Source: Galerina marginata | Taxonomy: Eukaryota; Basidiomycota; Agaricomycetes; Agaricales; Galerinaceae | Assembly (NCBI GenBank): GCA_023014335.1 | Contig: JAECYW010000009.1 | Span: forward strand, 124,001-188,000 | Reading direction: 5' to 3' | DNA length: 64,000 nucleotides | Shown: positions 1 through 12,502 of the stretch, piece after piece | Layout: the number at the start of each line of letters is the position of its first letter | Numbering within the stretch: position 1 is the stretch's first letter | Program-made: the position numbers and the translations under genes | The notes under the pieces: model-generated | Told to the model about the DNA's origin: nothing | The model's database searches: none | The model's input: the letters and a program-made list of their open reading frames with translations, nothing else

Positions 1-420
1 TAATGCATATCGACGGTGCCAAAATTTAGCCATGCATTATGCAACAAGGAATATGTCACACTCCAGTGACACACGTTACTTTGCCACTCAAATGTGACAG
101 AATCGACTTTTCTGGACAGAAGTATGCACCAATTAAATGCGAGAACATCCGAAAGCCATTTTTGAGCGAAAAATTGTGCATTTTGGTAAATATGCGGTGA
201 AAAGTTGGTGAAAAGTGCACCCTGGCGACCCATGCCGAGGCCCGTTCTTGGGTCCTTCCCTGCCAAATTTTGATCTGATAATGCATATATCGCTCCCAGG
301 GTTATGCATTATGCATTATACAGTATGCAGCAATTTCCCTGCGAACCAAGTTGGTTTCGGGAAAAAGCTATGCATCATGAGAATTATGCATTATGACGAT
401 ATGCATTATGAGAAAGTGTA
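1..420. repeat. Cluster of ATGCAT/TGCATTA motifs
   Basis: The palindrome ATGCAT and the longer form ATGCATTATG recur about eight times in this A/T-rich stretch (for example near 3, 32, 280, 304, 311, 370, 386 and 401). No gene is recognisable. It resembles the inside of a non-autonomous repeat, but no terminal repeats are visible because the window begins inside it. Confidence 0.4.
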
Positions 421-824
421 CTGTACCTCTCAGTGTAGCGTTCAACACCAAATTTGTCTCTCTGGAGCACGCTAACTTATAGGGAAAGAGCTTTCAGTGA
501 CTTACGTGGAACGTGGGTGTCGCCCTTAGTTAATAGTAATGTCCATGGGTTAACGCTACTTAATAGCCTATCCATCAGAACCTCTATACGGTCAGCTCCC
601 CCCTCACCCGAAGACGAATTTGCTGACAAGGAGAACCTGCCCAATCCCTTCCCTAAGTGAGTCGATAAGCAGGCTGCTGTAAAAGCAGCCACTGTCGCTC
701 AGGCTCACCTTGAGTCACGCTCGGGATTCATGCATTACAGAAGCAGTGGTTTGCTGCTCGGAGAGGTGCCGCTGCTAACAATGCTGGAGGACGCAGCGAT
801 TCTATTTCAACCACAAACTCTTCC

Positions 825-2703
825 GACCGCAAAGCGACAGCCTATGAATATATGAGTAATGGAATATGTAGCTTAGAAGGGCCACAAAAAAAAGTCGTTA
901 TTGCTATCAGAGGGTGTATAAGAGTAAATAAAATGCGGGGTCCGGTGGTGGGAAGTACGAAAGCAAAGAAACGGCAACCAGGTGGCCAACCGAGAAAGTA
1001 AGAAAAAGATGAGAGCAAAAAGAGGATAGAAACCAAGAAAAACAGCACGCGGAGGCCGTGCGGAACTTGCTCTCCGATATAGTCTACATGGATCGAACAC
1101 CAGCGCTCGAAGTGGGCATGAACAGAGCTGACACCCTAGGCACAGAGTGGCGCGGGAGACGTGCCAGGTACAGGCTTGCCGCTGGTGATATGTCCTCGCA
1201 GAGAGGAGGACAAGCCGGACGGTGGTGACACCGTCGACTTCCGGGTGGTTGCCTTCGATCATGTTGATCCAGAACGGGTGGAAGGCGACGCGGAGGGTGT
1301 GACTTGCTCGTTCCTCGTGCCTGTGCTCGTCCCAGTTCCGGGTACGTGTGTAGGCCTGCAAGGAAGCGACGGACGTGTTAGGCCAGTACGTGTCTTATCA
1401 CGGTCGCGGATGGGCAGGCGGGGTGTGCATCTCGCCGCCTCGCTGTGTAATTCATCCTGTGTGTGTCGCTCTCCACCAGCTCGGACCCACGATCCTTTTT
1501 TGATCTTCTCCACCCACATCCTTTCTCTAGTGGGGGCTCAATAATAGACGACTACCGTCGTAGTTCCCCAAAGTTTGCGGGTAACTCCTAACTGGCTGGC
1601 CGCGGGCCCAACCAACGTATGGAAGCCTCGATTCACATAATTCACCTATATCCTAATTCCTCAGGGCAACGTCCGAGGACATTGACATACGCTGAAGGAG
1701 CTGAAGGGAGGGTTGAGTGCGTGTGCAGCGGAATGGGGAAAAATGAAGACATGCCTGAGGCTCGGACGAGAATTGTGGAAACTGTCTGTGTCACCGAAAT
1801 GTTAATGGGAACGCCTAAGTCATTAATTATAAGTAAGCAGTTGCGAGTCAAAGTAATAACAATAGAATATACCAAACGTCACAATTTTCCCCGTCCAAAA
1901 TGATGGGGTCCAACAAAGGATAAGGCCAGCAAGACCGTTTAGCGGTTTGAATTGTACCATTTTTGTTGTCTAAAAGGCAGTTACAGGAAACCATATAAAT
2001 AAAACGAAGAAAAATGTAGGATAAGACGCCTTACGATTCCTTGTGGCGGTTTCATTGGAGGCGTGGTCAATAATGCATCGATAATGACTAGAAACGTTGG
2101 TCTGATGGTCAGGAACCTTCCTTGTGGAAACGAGAGGGCTTACTTTGGGGTTCCAGAGCCACACTAGGCTCCCCTCCTCATGGTCGACCGGTTGACAGTC
2201 AAGCCTGAATATATCGACGGGTTTCGAAGGAGCGGGGATGCGGAATCGCAGCCCAACGACCAAGGTCCAAAAATTTCTGGATGAAATCATGTCAAATAAA
2301 TACGACAACCGGAAGCAATGCCTGCCCTGCGCACCTCTAGAAAAGATACTTAGAGTTCAAATTCAAGGAAACCCAGGCCAATCCTGAGAGAAAGGCATCG
2401 GAAGTAAAGGACACATACAGATGAACGGCAACGCGAAACAGGCGGGGGTGGGGGAAACAAGAAGGGCAAAAAGGATTTTGGTCCTGACTTTATACAGCTC
2501 GCACGGACCCTGCGCCCGTCCGGTCCCCGGGACGATTATGTACTTGCCAAACACCGAACACCAACCCGATATAGTAGGAGAGATTAGATTGAAGTTTTGA
2601 ATCCGACGTGCAAACTTCGTGCAGCCTCCTCTCTTTCTCTCCTTTCATCTCCCTCTTACTACCTCTGCTTTTCTGAATTATACGCCAGCCATCTTGGTAC
2701 CAA
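825..2703. repeat. F-box 5' flank, duplicate A
   Basis: This segment matches 4985-6765 along its whole length with many substitutions and small indels. Shared landmarks are the GAATATGTAGC start, the lesion-rich GC stretch around 1240-1360 / 5380-5500, and the pyrimidine-rich run just before the F-box start codon. Minus-strand frames stay open for 160-190 codons in both duplicates (873-1361 and 4975-5550), so a gene on that strand is possible. I recognise no family and do not call it. Confidence 0.7.
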
Positions 2704-4323
2704 ATGGAATCACTAAATACCACTCAAAATCAACGACTTGGATCTGAATCATCCAGCCAAATGAAGTCGCCGATTAAATCGCTTCACTTCGATATCCTTC
2801 GCGAAATTTTCTTATGCAGTACCAACATTTTCATCGAAAAAAATTGTCTTGAAACTACCCGTTTATCGTCCCAAGTCTGTCATGCCTGGAGGTCACTCAT
2901 CCTGAACTCGCCCACTATCTGGGGCCGTCTCATGAGGTTGAGCGAGCTGGAACGTAGCACCGAGCGATGGCAGGAAGAAGTTTTGAGCAGGAGCGGAGAT
3001 AGCCTTCTTTGGGTATACGGGAGTGTATCAGGCAGTATAATTCGCGCCCAGCCAGGGACGAAGCTCTTCTACCATATTTTAGATGCGCACTGGGAGCGGA
3101 TCCAACACCTAAGCATAATCATCCCTGATTTCCCCCCCATTGACGGACGATTGTGGCTGCCTCTGCTAAGGCCTGCGCCACACCTTCAATCCCTCATGGT
3201 TTATCCTCCGAGGCTACGGCGGGGATATCCCTTTTTGACGTCTAGTTCCAGCACACCTGCAACACCGCTTTTTTCCGACCAAGCACCTATGTTACGGAAA
3301 TTTTCCACCACAGGTATCGCTTTCAGCCTCACATCAACGTGGCTCTCACACCTCCGCGAGCTCCGACTCTCTCTACTCATTTCTGTCCCTGAAATACTGA
3401 ATGCTTTACGTTCAATACCATTCCTCCACACCCTCAACATATTTGCCACGGGTAAACGCTCTTTAGTGTCTACTTCCCTCCCTTCTGTGTTCCTCGCCAA
3501 TCTAACCACTTTAATGTTTGGTTCCATCCGCCTGGCCGATGTGATAGAATTTCTAACGCACATTCACCCATCGAACGGATGTAGTCTACTTTTAATAAGC
3601 GACTTCAGCTCGAATGTGAACGAAGACCTACAAGCTCTTTCTTGGCCTCTATCCGGGTGGTTTCATAACTATCTCCATAGTCACCACGTCACCGCACTCA
3701 ACATGGAACTCGGTTCCACCTCGCTTTTGTTTTACGACCACACATCCCATACCGATATGCATTCAATATTCAGAATGGCTATCACCACACCCGGTTTGCA
3801 GCCCCTACCTCTGGATTCGTACGGGTTGATCCCGTCCCTGTTCTCCACTTACGACTTTTCAATCGTTACACACCTCGAATTGAATTTCAAAAACATACCA
3901 CAGGCAACCCTCGCCGCCTTCTTCCCTCTTTTTTCCTCATTCCCATCAGTCACCGACCTCTCCACTGACGAGCAAACCATCTCCACCATCCTCTCCACCC
4001 TTACCCCTACCGAAAACGCCGATGCTGCCGGAAACACCTCCCTCTTCTTTCCTCTCCTCCAAACCCTAAGGATGCCCAGTTTCCGTCAAACTTATGGCGT
4101 GAGGAAGGACAATCTGCGCCCGCTATTGCGATTCCTTCGCATGCACTCGGCGCTCGGAGCGCCAATCCAGACACTCGACATCTCCGGGTCGTATAGTTTA
4201 TCAATAGATATAAGGTTCCTCGAAGAGATAACGGGTCTGGTGGTTATGTGGTCTATTAAGAATAAGCAGTTTAGTTATACCTGCGGATCTGGGCAGGCAG
4301 ATTCTCAGAGTCTTAGACAGTAG
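2704..4323 (+). CDS. F-box domain protein (intact copy)
   Basis: A single-exon 539-aa protein. Residues about 25-75 fit the fungal F-box: a helix HFDILREIFLC followed by LSSQVCHAWRSLILNSPTIWGRL, the usual LPxEIxxxIF...CxxWRxLALxxPxLW pattern. The remainder is Leu-rich with irregular leucine-rich-like spacing and no catalytic motif, as in the large lineage-expanded mushroom F-box families. Such proteins recruit substrates to SCF (Skp1-cullin-F-box) ubiquitin ligases through the N-terminal F-box, with the C-terminal part binding the target. The start is the first in-frame ATG (context AAATGG) after a pyrimidine-rich tract. A paralog lies at 52.7-54.3 kb and a fragment at 51.9-52.2 kb. The F-box assignment is firm; the substrate is unknown. 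Confidence 0.85.
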   Translation: MESLNTTQNQRLGSESSSQMKSPIKSLHFDILREIFLCSTNIFIEKNCLETTRLSSQVCHAWRSLILNSPTIWGRLMRLSELERSTERWQEEVLSRSGDSLLWVYGSVSGSIIRAQPGTKLFYHILDAHWERIQHLSIIIPDFPPIDGRLWLPLLRPAPHLQSLMVYPPRLRRGYPFLTSSSSTPATPLFSDQAPMLRKFSTTGIAFSLTSTWLSHLRELRLSLLISVPEILNALRSIPFLHTLNIFATGKRSLVSTSLPSVFLANLTTLMFGSIRLADVIEFLTHIHPSNGCSLLLISDFSSNVNEDLQALSWPLSGWFHNYLHSHHVTALNMELGSTSLLFYDHTSHTDMHSIFRMAITTPGLQPLPLDSYGLIPSLFSTYDFSIVTHLELNFKNIPQATLAAFFPLFSSFPSVTDLSTDEQTISTILSTLTPTENADAAGNTSLFFPLLQTLRMPSFRQTYGVRKDNLRPLLRFLRMHSALGAPIQTLDISGSYSLSIDIRFLEEITGLVVMWSIKNKQFSYTCGSGQADSQSLRQ

Positions 4324-4984
4324 TTAAGAGCGACTTCCGGCAATTTTTGATACGTTCTACGTAGCTACATAGGCTGATAACAAAATCTCGGTATTTGAAG
4401 AAAATTTGCCGTAGGTCCCTCTCAACATCAAGCAGTCTGACAGACCGAGAGTCATCCAGGGTGTACCCATTCCATACTTGTTGTCGGACTGAAGTCAAAG
4501 AAACTCAGAAACGACGTTATATTATTGATTGTCTAAAACGAGGTGTTAAATCGAAAGGAAGGCGATGCGATAGAGTCGTTCCAATGTAGGACTCAAACCC
4601 GAATATTTCAACGCGTGCAACGGTTCAAAAGCGAGATCTCGACCGAAGACGATGATTGAATCGAAAATGCGGATGCGCTGGCAGGTAGTCAGGTGTTGAA
4701 AAATCATTTCTACTTATATAATTGTCATGTCAAACCGAGTGTGCTGAGAGTCTAAGACGGATCAGTCTCACCCTTTTGCCCCTACCTCTCCTTTGCTCGA
4801 AGCCAACATTTGCACTACCAGTTCCCGTGTTCCCAGCGCGTCGCATCTCTCTTAACCTTTAGCCTCAAGCCCCCCGGGTCGGCTACAGGCCAATTGCAAC
4901 AACGCAGGGGCGAGGAGGATGTCAGGTGTATAGGACCTACTCTTTCTTGGTTGTTGTTGTACTACCAATGTGGTCTAAACTCTT
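4324..4984. other. Intergenic, nothing recognised
   Basis: The 3' flank of the F-box gene and the spacer before duplicate B of its upstream region. Part of this flank (about 4350-4380) is the empty-site counterpart of the insertion at 54343-54744. Confidence 0.5.
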
Positions 4985-6765
4985 TTGACCGCAAAACCAC
5001 AGCTTAAAATCGAATATGTAGCCCGCCGGAGCCACGAAAAATTCCTTATTACAATAAAGATAAGAAGGTTACCAGAGTAAATAAAATCTCCGGGGCCCGT
5101 GGTGGGAGTAGTAAAGCAAAAAAGCCAACCTGCGATGGCCAACCGAGAAAATAAGGAAAAGATAAGAGCAAAAGAAAGATGAACACCGAGAAAAACGAAA
5201 CGCAGAGACGGTGCGGAACGTGCCCTCCGATATAGTCGACATGGGTCGAACACCGGCGCCTGAAGTGGCCATGGCAAAAGCGGGCACCCTAGGCACGAGG
5301 CGGGCCGAGAGACGCGCCAGGTACAGGCTCGGTGCTGGTGATAGGTCCTCACAGAGAGGAGAGCACGCCGAACGGTGACGACACCGTCAACACCCAGGTC
5401 GTTGCCTTCGATCGTGTTGAACCAAAACGGGTAGAAGGCGACGCGGAGGGCGTGCCTTGATCGCTCCTCGTGCTTGTGCTCGAACCAGTCCCGGGTACGT
5501 GTGTAGGCACGCGAGGAAGCGATAGACAACAGCAGTATGTGTCTTATCACGGTAGCGGACTAGCGGGCAGCGTGCATCTCGCCAATTGCGTACTTTCTCC
5601 TAACTGGCAGGCCGCGAGCCCAACCACAGTATGGAGGGCCTCGATTGGCAGGATTCACCTATATCCTAATTCATCGGGGCAACGTCTGAGGTCGTTGTCA
5701 TAAGCTGATGGAGCTGAAAGAAGTGTTGAGTACGTGTGCAGTGAGTGGCATGAGGAAAAATGAGGACATACCTGAGGCTCATACCAGAATTGTGGAAATC
5801 GTTTGTATCGCCGAAATGTCAATGGGGCCCCTATGTCATTGAGTGAGCGTTTGCGAGTCAAAGCAACGACAATGGAACATACCAAACATCACCGTTCTCC
5901 CCGTCCGAGATCGTCGAACATGCTGGGGTCCATCAAAAGATAAGGCCAGCAAGATCGTTTACCGGTTTGAATTGTACCATATCTGTGCCTAAAGCCAATT
6001 ACAGGAAACCATATAAATAAAACGAAGGAAAAAATTTTCAGATAGAACGACTTACGATTCCTTGTAGTGGGTTCATTGGAGGGGTCGTTGATAATGACTA
6101 TTAATGACTAGAAACGTTGGTATGATGGTCAGGAATTTTCCTCGTGTAATCGAGAGGGCGTACCCTGGGGTCCAGAGCAACGCTAGGCTCGCCCCCTTAT
6201 GGTCGTCCGATCGACAGTCAAGCCTAGAAATATTGATGCGTTTCGAAGGAGCAGGGATGCGGAATGGCAGCCCAGCGACCATGGCCCAAAATTTCTGGAT
6301 GAAATCACGTCAGATAAATACGACGACCGGAGGCGATGCCCTGCGCACCTCTATTTAAAGATAGAATTTAAGGAAACCCAGGCCGATTCTGAGACAAGGG
6401 TTCGGAATTAATGGATATGAACAGATGGTCGGCAACGCGAAACAGGCTGGGGGGGAAGGGGGAACAAGGAGAGTAAAGGCAAATAGGATTTTGGTCCTGA
6501 CTTTATATGGCCTCTCACGGACCCTGCACCTGTCCGGACTCCGGGACGATTAGCCCCGTTGCCAAACACCCAACACCAACCCGATATAGTAGAAGAGCGT
6601 AGATTGAAGTTTTGAACCCGACGTGCAAACGAACAACCTCTCTTTCTCTCCTTTCATATCCCTCTCCCAAAATTCCAATAAATCAACTCATTTACTACCT
6701 CCGCTCTTCTGGATTGTACACCAGCCATTGAGGTACCAACAGAATCACGAAATACCTCTATGTTC
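4985..6765. repeat. F-box 5' flank, duplicate B (gene body missing)
   Basis: Homologous to 825-2703. It continues into the first bases of the F-box reading frame (ACCAACAGAATCACGAAATACC at 6736-6757, against the ATGGAATCACTAAATACC start of the intact gene), and then homology stops. The start codon is not preserved. This is a promoter-side duplicate that lost or never received its F-box body. Confidence 0.65.
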
Positions 6766-6954
6766 CTCCTTCTGACGTAGAGATGGGTGCTGTGCAAGTC
6801 CGTCGGTAGCGTTTAGCATTTCGGAGAAAGAATTGGACTGCGGGAATGTCTAACTGTATGAGTGAGCAAAGATGCCTTTGGGCGACAATTTAATATTATC
6901 AGATATCGTTGCAGAAACAATCTTTGGGAGCATAACTAAAGAGGCTTCTTTAGG

Positions 6955-7356
6955 AAATGAGCCAGAATAGACGGATTTCTAATGTAAATGGGTCTACATC
7001 ACGGCTGCACTGGCATGCACTGCACGCAGGTGGCCACACAACAAAAATATGTGCCCCTTTCGCTATAATGTTTTCCCGAAGTTTTCCACCCAGTTAACGT
7101 CGACTTTTCTCAACGTTCTCATGAAGCTGTGACTATCTACTATCTTCAGATCGATGTGCTTCGTGCATAGCCGTGAATAACACGACTTTCGTCACCAGAC
7201 CGCAGGGTGACAGATGCTGGCCAAAATGAGGCGAACCGGAACTTTCCACAGACTTGGGCGGCTAGAGTGATATATAAAACTAACGCGAATGGATTTCGCT
7301 TTTCTTTCGTAACCTTCATCCTGCACCCATTCGTCGAGGTATACCATCCGCGCCAA
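6955..7356 (+). promoter_or_regulatory. Promoter with TATA box of the surface-protein gene
   Basis: TATATAAA at 7271-7278 lies about 80 bp before the ATG at 7357. The same segment is kept at 30830-31115 in block 2, where the gene body is gone. Confidence 0.55.
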
Positions 7357-8254
7357 ATGAAGCCTCTCGCCGCCCTCGCCACTGCTACGTTGTTCGCAGT
7401 TAGCGCCATTGCCTCTGAGCCTTTAGTTGTCAATAACCCGTGAGCAATTCGGCCTTCCTACTGCGTCAGAGCTTTTGGAGGTTCGTTTAATTTACGTACG
7501 ACTTAGTGGAAGTGTCGTCATCTGTACACCACTCGCATTAACCTGGTCTGGGGGAACTCGTGAGACTTCCGTTTCGGCGGTATCGCTGGGATGCCAAATG
7601 TTGATCTCCGCCGGTTATAGCTCCCTACACATTCAGTTTTAGGGATGAGTATGTCTTGCAAGACACAATATTTTGCTATAACTTACTCCTGGCTAGTACA
7701 CTAGGCAATCAGACAGCTGATAGTCACACGCAATATGTGCAATTTGAGGTTCAGAACGGTACATCTTACAACTGGGTTGTTGATATACCACTCGACTTCA
7801 GTGGGTATCCATCGTTCCAATAAATAAATCTACAGCTCAACTTTCGACTCAAGTCGGTAACTTTTTTGTATTGAAGGTTATTGATGGCACCGGCGAATCA
7901 AATCAATCAACTCCTTTCAAAATTATGGATAGTGGTGAGGGATTCTTACGTGAATTAGATGATACTGTTCTGACTATGTTTTCTGCAGCTGATCACTCTT
8001 GCCTCTTACAATTAGGCCGCGGCACACCCAAAAAATCCAAGGTAATAAGTAAAGGAGAAATTGTAGGAATTTGTTTAGGATTTCTTGGTTTCTTAACTCT
8101 ACTACTGATCGTCTGGCGCGTTTATATTCTACACACCAGGCGACGGTTGTCCGAAATTTTCAGAGAGAGGAAAAACCTTGAGATTGATCAAAATATTCCT
8201 CTCGATCCGGTTCAGAAGCAGGGAATAATTCGGGGGTCTGAGATGCATGCATAA
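7357..8254 (+). CDS. Secreted/type I membrane protein with Ig-like N-domain, probable frameshift
   Basis: Exons at 7357-7439, 7507-7559, 7621 to about 7652, and about 7699 onward give a clear signal peptide (MKPLAALATATLFAVSAIAS). A domain follows with VICTPLALTWSGGTPPYTF, a pattern seen in the extracellular Ser/Thr-rich, KRE9/KNH-like wall-protein family of mushrooms. Introns are phase 2 with GTGAGC/GTGAGA/GTATGT donors. The last part has a transmembrane helix (GICLGFLGFLTLLLIVWRVYI), a stop-transfer HTRRRLSEIFRERK and a short cytoplasmic tail ending at 8254. Between the third-exon frame (ends NWVVDIPLDFSG, stop near 7821) and the frame carrying the membrane helix there is a one-base frame change near 7800 that no ordinary intron explains, so this may be a recent pseudogene. 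Block 2 has lost the body and block 3 keeps only the 3' end. Function unknown. Confidence 0.55.
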
Positions 8255-8955
8255 TTAAATAACGTCCAACTGATTCCAACATGTACTCATAAATTCTTTT
8301 TTGGCAAATTTGTTCTCCTCGGAATTTGTATCCGTTACACGCTCAAGAATCGAGGTAAAAATGAAGCTCCCAAAATGAATACGATGCAACTTTTTTGGAG
8401 GTAAGGAATGGCGAAAATTAGACAGAAGCTGAAAGAAGGCCCGTTTCATCAATAATTCCTGCTAGGCGGTGAAACCCACATACCAATGCACCACCCGACT
8501 ACTATAATGCGGACTCTGACGATTGAGCCTACATTTTCCTCCCAGTAATGGTCTTAGATAGACTGCTTAACTCATTTCATTTGAAGGTTATTCATGAATA
8601 AGAAGACGGCCCGCATCTGCAACGAACATTTGGCGGGGCGGAGAAGTTCAGCACCAGCTTTGGATTTCTTTTTAGTTCTTTAGCCCATGCGAATTTGAAC
8701 TGAATCTGCTCACTAGCTTCACGGGCATTGATAACTTTCTGACAGAATTACGAGCTGTACTTTGGATTTGGTGGAGTTCGTCAGCTAAACGAAGTTAGAA
8801 AGCCACAAGATATGAATTCACTGCCAAGTCAAAGTATACACGTTTTCTGGGGTTTTTCTAATAACTAAAACGACGTTCTTTACAAGCGCGCGATGTACCA
8901 AAAAATTCGAGGACCATTTGCCGAGTGTAGATTTCCCAATGTGCTGGATGACTTT
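8255..8955. other. Spacer between convergent genes
   Basis: 3' flanks of the surface-protein gene and of the minus-strand beta-trefoil-like gene. The part from about 8575 is conserved in block 2 (31120 on). No further gene seen. Confidence 0.5.
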
Positions 8956-9629
8956 TCAGCCAGAGTTGACGAACTCCCAGCGGGTCTCGGAGGCGCCTCC
9001 ATTTTCGACCAAGATAACCTGGGAGAAAAACATTCAACAAATTAAAGCTATCAGAACAAAGGCCAGGTTAAATCTCACGTTGCGTGCAATGGTAAAGTTA
9101 TCAGCGGCGAACTTGGGGTCGTTGACGAGCTTGATGCTGGAGAAACACTTTGTAAATTTAACAGACGATAAGGGTACGATGAACACTTACTTCCACAATC
9201 CAGTGCTCGCGGCCTTGAGCGACCACTTGTAGTCGCCTTCCTGCCACTCAAGGTAGCGTTTACCGTTCGAATCCGTTTTCTAATCATACCAGGTCGAATC
9301 CGAATTAATATTACGCAATGGAAAGAGGAAATAAAAACAAAAATCGATGCACTCACCCCGGAATCGGCGACGCTCAAGTTGGAGTCCGACTTGATCGTGT
9401 AGGCCCCGGTTTGATCGACGGAGACGGTCAGTTTCTACAGCGAGAAAAATGTTAAACTTGTGAGCTCAACATTCACAACATTGATGAGCGCACTTACCGC
9501 CTCCTTGGGGACCTGGTCGCCAATCTTAATGGTGGTGACTGCATCACCCGAGCTGGTCTCGTTGTTGGGCACGATGTAGTACCCGGTCTTGCGGTTCCTG
9601 ATGAGGTAGATACCTGGTGTGACGGACAT
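8956..9629 (-). CDS. Beta-trefoil-like small protein, copy 1
   Basis: Five exons read on the minus strand: 9629-9498, 9434-9357, 9279-9191, 9136-9079 and 9018-8956. Introns are 54-77 nt with GTAAGT/GTGAGT/GTGAGA donors. They encode 139 aa starting MSVTPGIYLIRNRKTGYYIV and ending with the Trp-containing WEFVNSG. There is no signal peptide. The length, the opening PGxYxIRN strand, internal EWQEGDYKWSL and the terminal W-E-F fit small cytosolic beta-trefoil proteins of mushrooms (ricin-B-like lectins or protease inhibitors such as the I66 cospin type). I see no QxW triplets, so lectin versus inhibitor cannot be decided. The three copies share all splice sites and exon lengths and all frames are open, so the gene family is under constraint. 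Exon structure is confident, family moderate. Confidence 0.75.
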
Positions 9630-9688
9630 GGTGTTCGAGGCTGAATGACCGAGTTGTTAATACTGAAGAAATATGAAAGTCGGATCTG

Positions 9689-9696
9689 TATTTATA
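9689..9696 (-). promoter_or_regulatory. TATA box of beta-trefoil-like gene
   Basis: TATAAATA on the minus strand, 60 bp upstream of the ATG; kept at the equivalent place in copies 2 and 3 (near 32317 and 56389). Confidence 0.55.
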
Positions 9697-9699
9697 TGT

Positions 9700-12400
9700 T
9701 TTCTGTCCTACTATGTTGGCGTTGTCGAGGACTGAGGCGAATTGGGTGTATGCTGTGTCTCTGGATTCTCGGCTTCAGCTGTGGCGGCGGCGAGAATGGA
9801 AGGACTGTACCCGAGTGCGCCTTTGAATCTTGATGACAATTACAAAATGTTCGACTGTGCTGTCCTGAAAGCTGGTTCGTCATTCCTTTCAAGCATTTAG
9901 GATAGCACACTCACACCGTCCATAGCTCGTTTGAGGGCCTTATTTACGAACAGATTGAGGGGGTACACACTCTGCCATCGCAGGAAATGGAATTCTGCAA
10001 GTTAACCACGATTTAATTTGACGGCTTGCTCGATATGACCACCCACGAGTGCAAAATCTTTCAAGCAAGCTGGAATGATTTAATACCATTACTCGTGGCG
10101 TTCATGGAATCCCAATAGGGATAGGTATATGGACAAAAGAAATGACGATGTGCAAGCAAGAAAGCGTCCTTCCATACGCATAGATATTGTTGCACAATTT
10201 CATATCGGAGAAAGGGTGCTTCCATACGCATAGATATCGTTGCACGATTCGATATCGAGAGGAAACGGGATTACAATACCTATTGTCAAAAGAAGGCATC
10301 CTAATCAGTACTCATAAGCGAAGAGGGGTGTTACGCCATTGAACTCACTAGGAAAGAGAAAAAGGGCAGCCATTGACGCCATCCTCATAGGCGTGCCCAC
10401 AATTGCTTCCTGAACGATACCGAACGTGAGGAGAAACTGGGACCAAGAATTCCGTACCACTTTCAGCTGGATGGGGTCGATAACCACCGAGCGGGTGCAC
10501 CACGACGTCTGTTCGTAAATGAACAAATCAAACAACGTACAGACAACGGGGTGAACGGACGAACTGGGGTAGAAGCCTATGTTCTCCATTACTGTGCTCG
10601 TATGTGCAACAGTTAGTTTTGTGGATATACGATCAAGAGGTCGCGAGGAGAAGGTAGGCAGCCTTACCATGCCCTGCTGGGCACGCTCGATCGGTGTATG
10701 CAATCAGAGGAACCGAACCCTCCTTGAGGCAGAGAAAAAATCATTATAAAACGTCAGGCGTAGGGAGTACACGAGGAGAGGATGGAGGTGTGGGATACAT
10801 CTGATAATATAAATCGTCAGTCACGTCGCTTAGAAAGGGGGGGAGAAAGATAGCTACCTATTGAATACTCTAGCTATAAGCAGATCCTCGTCGCCTCATC
10901 AGTCGCTCTGCTTTTCTAGGCTTGTAGAATTTCCTGCAGCCGAAGAGATATACCACCCAGTCGATGCGATAGATGATGATGAAGTCGAATCCTTACGGGG
11001 ATGTCAATTACATAGGATATAGGCAGGACATAGTACACACGCAATCTCTTGATTATATGTTTCACGCCAGCTGGGACCGACACGTATACAGCAATACTAT
11101 AACACGGAATTCAGATAACGGAGAGATAGAAAAGGATAGAAAACGTACATCGTACTTGACTCCTAAGTTCTGAAGGCGCGGCTCATGGGCCTCGTTGAAA
11201 CCGAGGCGCGAATGACGAGCGTGGTCCAAAATCTTTACATTCCGGTTGAACCTGACGCAATTGAACTGCTTAAGGGCGTGGACAAGACGTTCGCGATCTT
11301 TTATATTTTAATATGCATATGCTCCGCGCAAGCTGAGACCCTCGAATAGTAATACTACAGAACGGAATTCAGATAACGAAAAGATAGCAAAGAGATAGTA
11401 AACATATGTCGACTCCTCGACTCCTAGGCTCCGACGGGGGGCCTCATGGGCCTCGCTGAAAACTGAGGCGCGGATGACGAGGGTGCTCCATGGTCTTCAC
11501 ATCCGGTTGCACATATGAACCTGACGCAATTCAACTGCTTAAGTTCGCGCATACAATGGACGAAAAAGGCGAAACTGGATTTACCTCGCCCGTTATGATG
11601 AATTTGCTCAGTCAAGGGCTGTCGGAGGTTATCAAATGTTCTTCCTGGGCCAAGACACGACGGGATTTGACGCATATATGCGCATGAAACAGACTGAAAA
11701 CCTGCTGTCCTGCGCTGGCCTTAAGACGGTGTAGGTGGTATGTGAACTGTCCAATTGAAGGTGTATCAGCCTGGCTCCGTATCTAAAAAGTAGAGGAAGG
11801 ATAGAGGAGAAACATTCGTACCACCATCGAGACGCCTAAACCTCTCGCGGTCCGCGTCGACAAATCGGATTCGCATACGAAATGTGGCGTTTCATCCTCC
11901 TTCAATCTGTGACCTCAAGACGCCCGAAGTGAAAGTGTTTGGGCCAATAGAGCAGTGGACTGCGACCGACAGTTTATTTCGACATCCTAGTGGTCCTGGA
12001 TCTGCCGATCCGCAACGATGGTTGGAAATGACGCTTAAAAAGCTCCATCCGAGTTCCTAGAGTCGAATATTTGAGGCACCTTGAGAGGAGGAAAGGAGAG
12101 AAAACATACGTTGATACCACTTCATTGAAGATTGGAAGGCCGAGCTTCGCAAAGCCCGCTGGAGAGCCTTTGTGCGCGGGCGGACGGCCCATCGTGTGCG
12201 TGAGCTCTTCGTGCGCTGCTGGGAGCTGCCTTATGGGGCGGTGCGGGCGGTAGTAGAAAGTTACTCTTTCTTCGCGGCCAGTATGGCTGCTTGGGAAGGT
12301 GGTGAAGAGGGCATTGAGAGGAGTTGGGGTCGACGTCTTTCCGCACGCATTGGTGGGGCCGAGAAGATGCTGCTGCCGACATGAATGGCGCATCCGTGAC
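9700..12400. other. Unassigned block segment
   Basis: Conserved with indels in block 2 (about 32330-35460) and block 3 (about 56410-58720). It has an internal duplication: about 11170-11300 is repeated at about 11425-11540 (CTCATGGGCCTCG...GAACTGCTTAAG). On the minus strand, 12250-12010 has an open stretch interrupted by a plausible GTATGT...CTCTAG intron, and indels between the three copies there are multiples of three (after GAACTCGG), hinting at a coding exon. I cannot name it. Confidence 0.35.
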
Positions 12401-12502
12401 GGCGATTGATTGACCACTCGTTGAATCGAATTCGGTGATCGTCGTCGTAGGGAAGGACTACGACAAGGTGGTTCGGATCGGTGGTTGTTCTCTCGACACC
12501 GA

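Noticed and set aside
873..1361. 162-codon minus-strand frame conserved in the duplicate at 4975-5550
   Set aside because: Open in both duplicates but with heavy non-conservative change and no recognised domain; a second minus-strand frame is equally similar between the copies, so coding cannot be decided.
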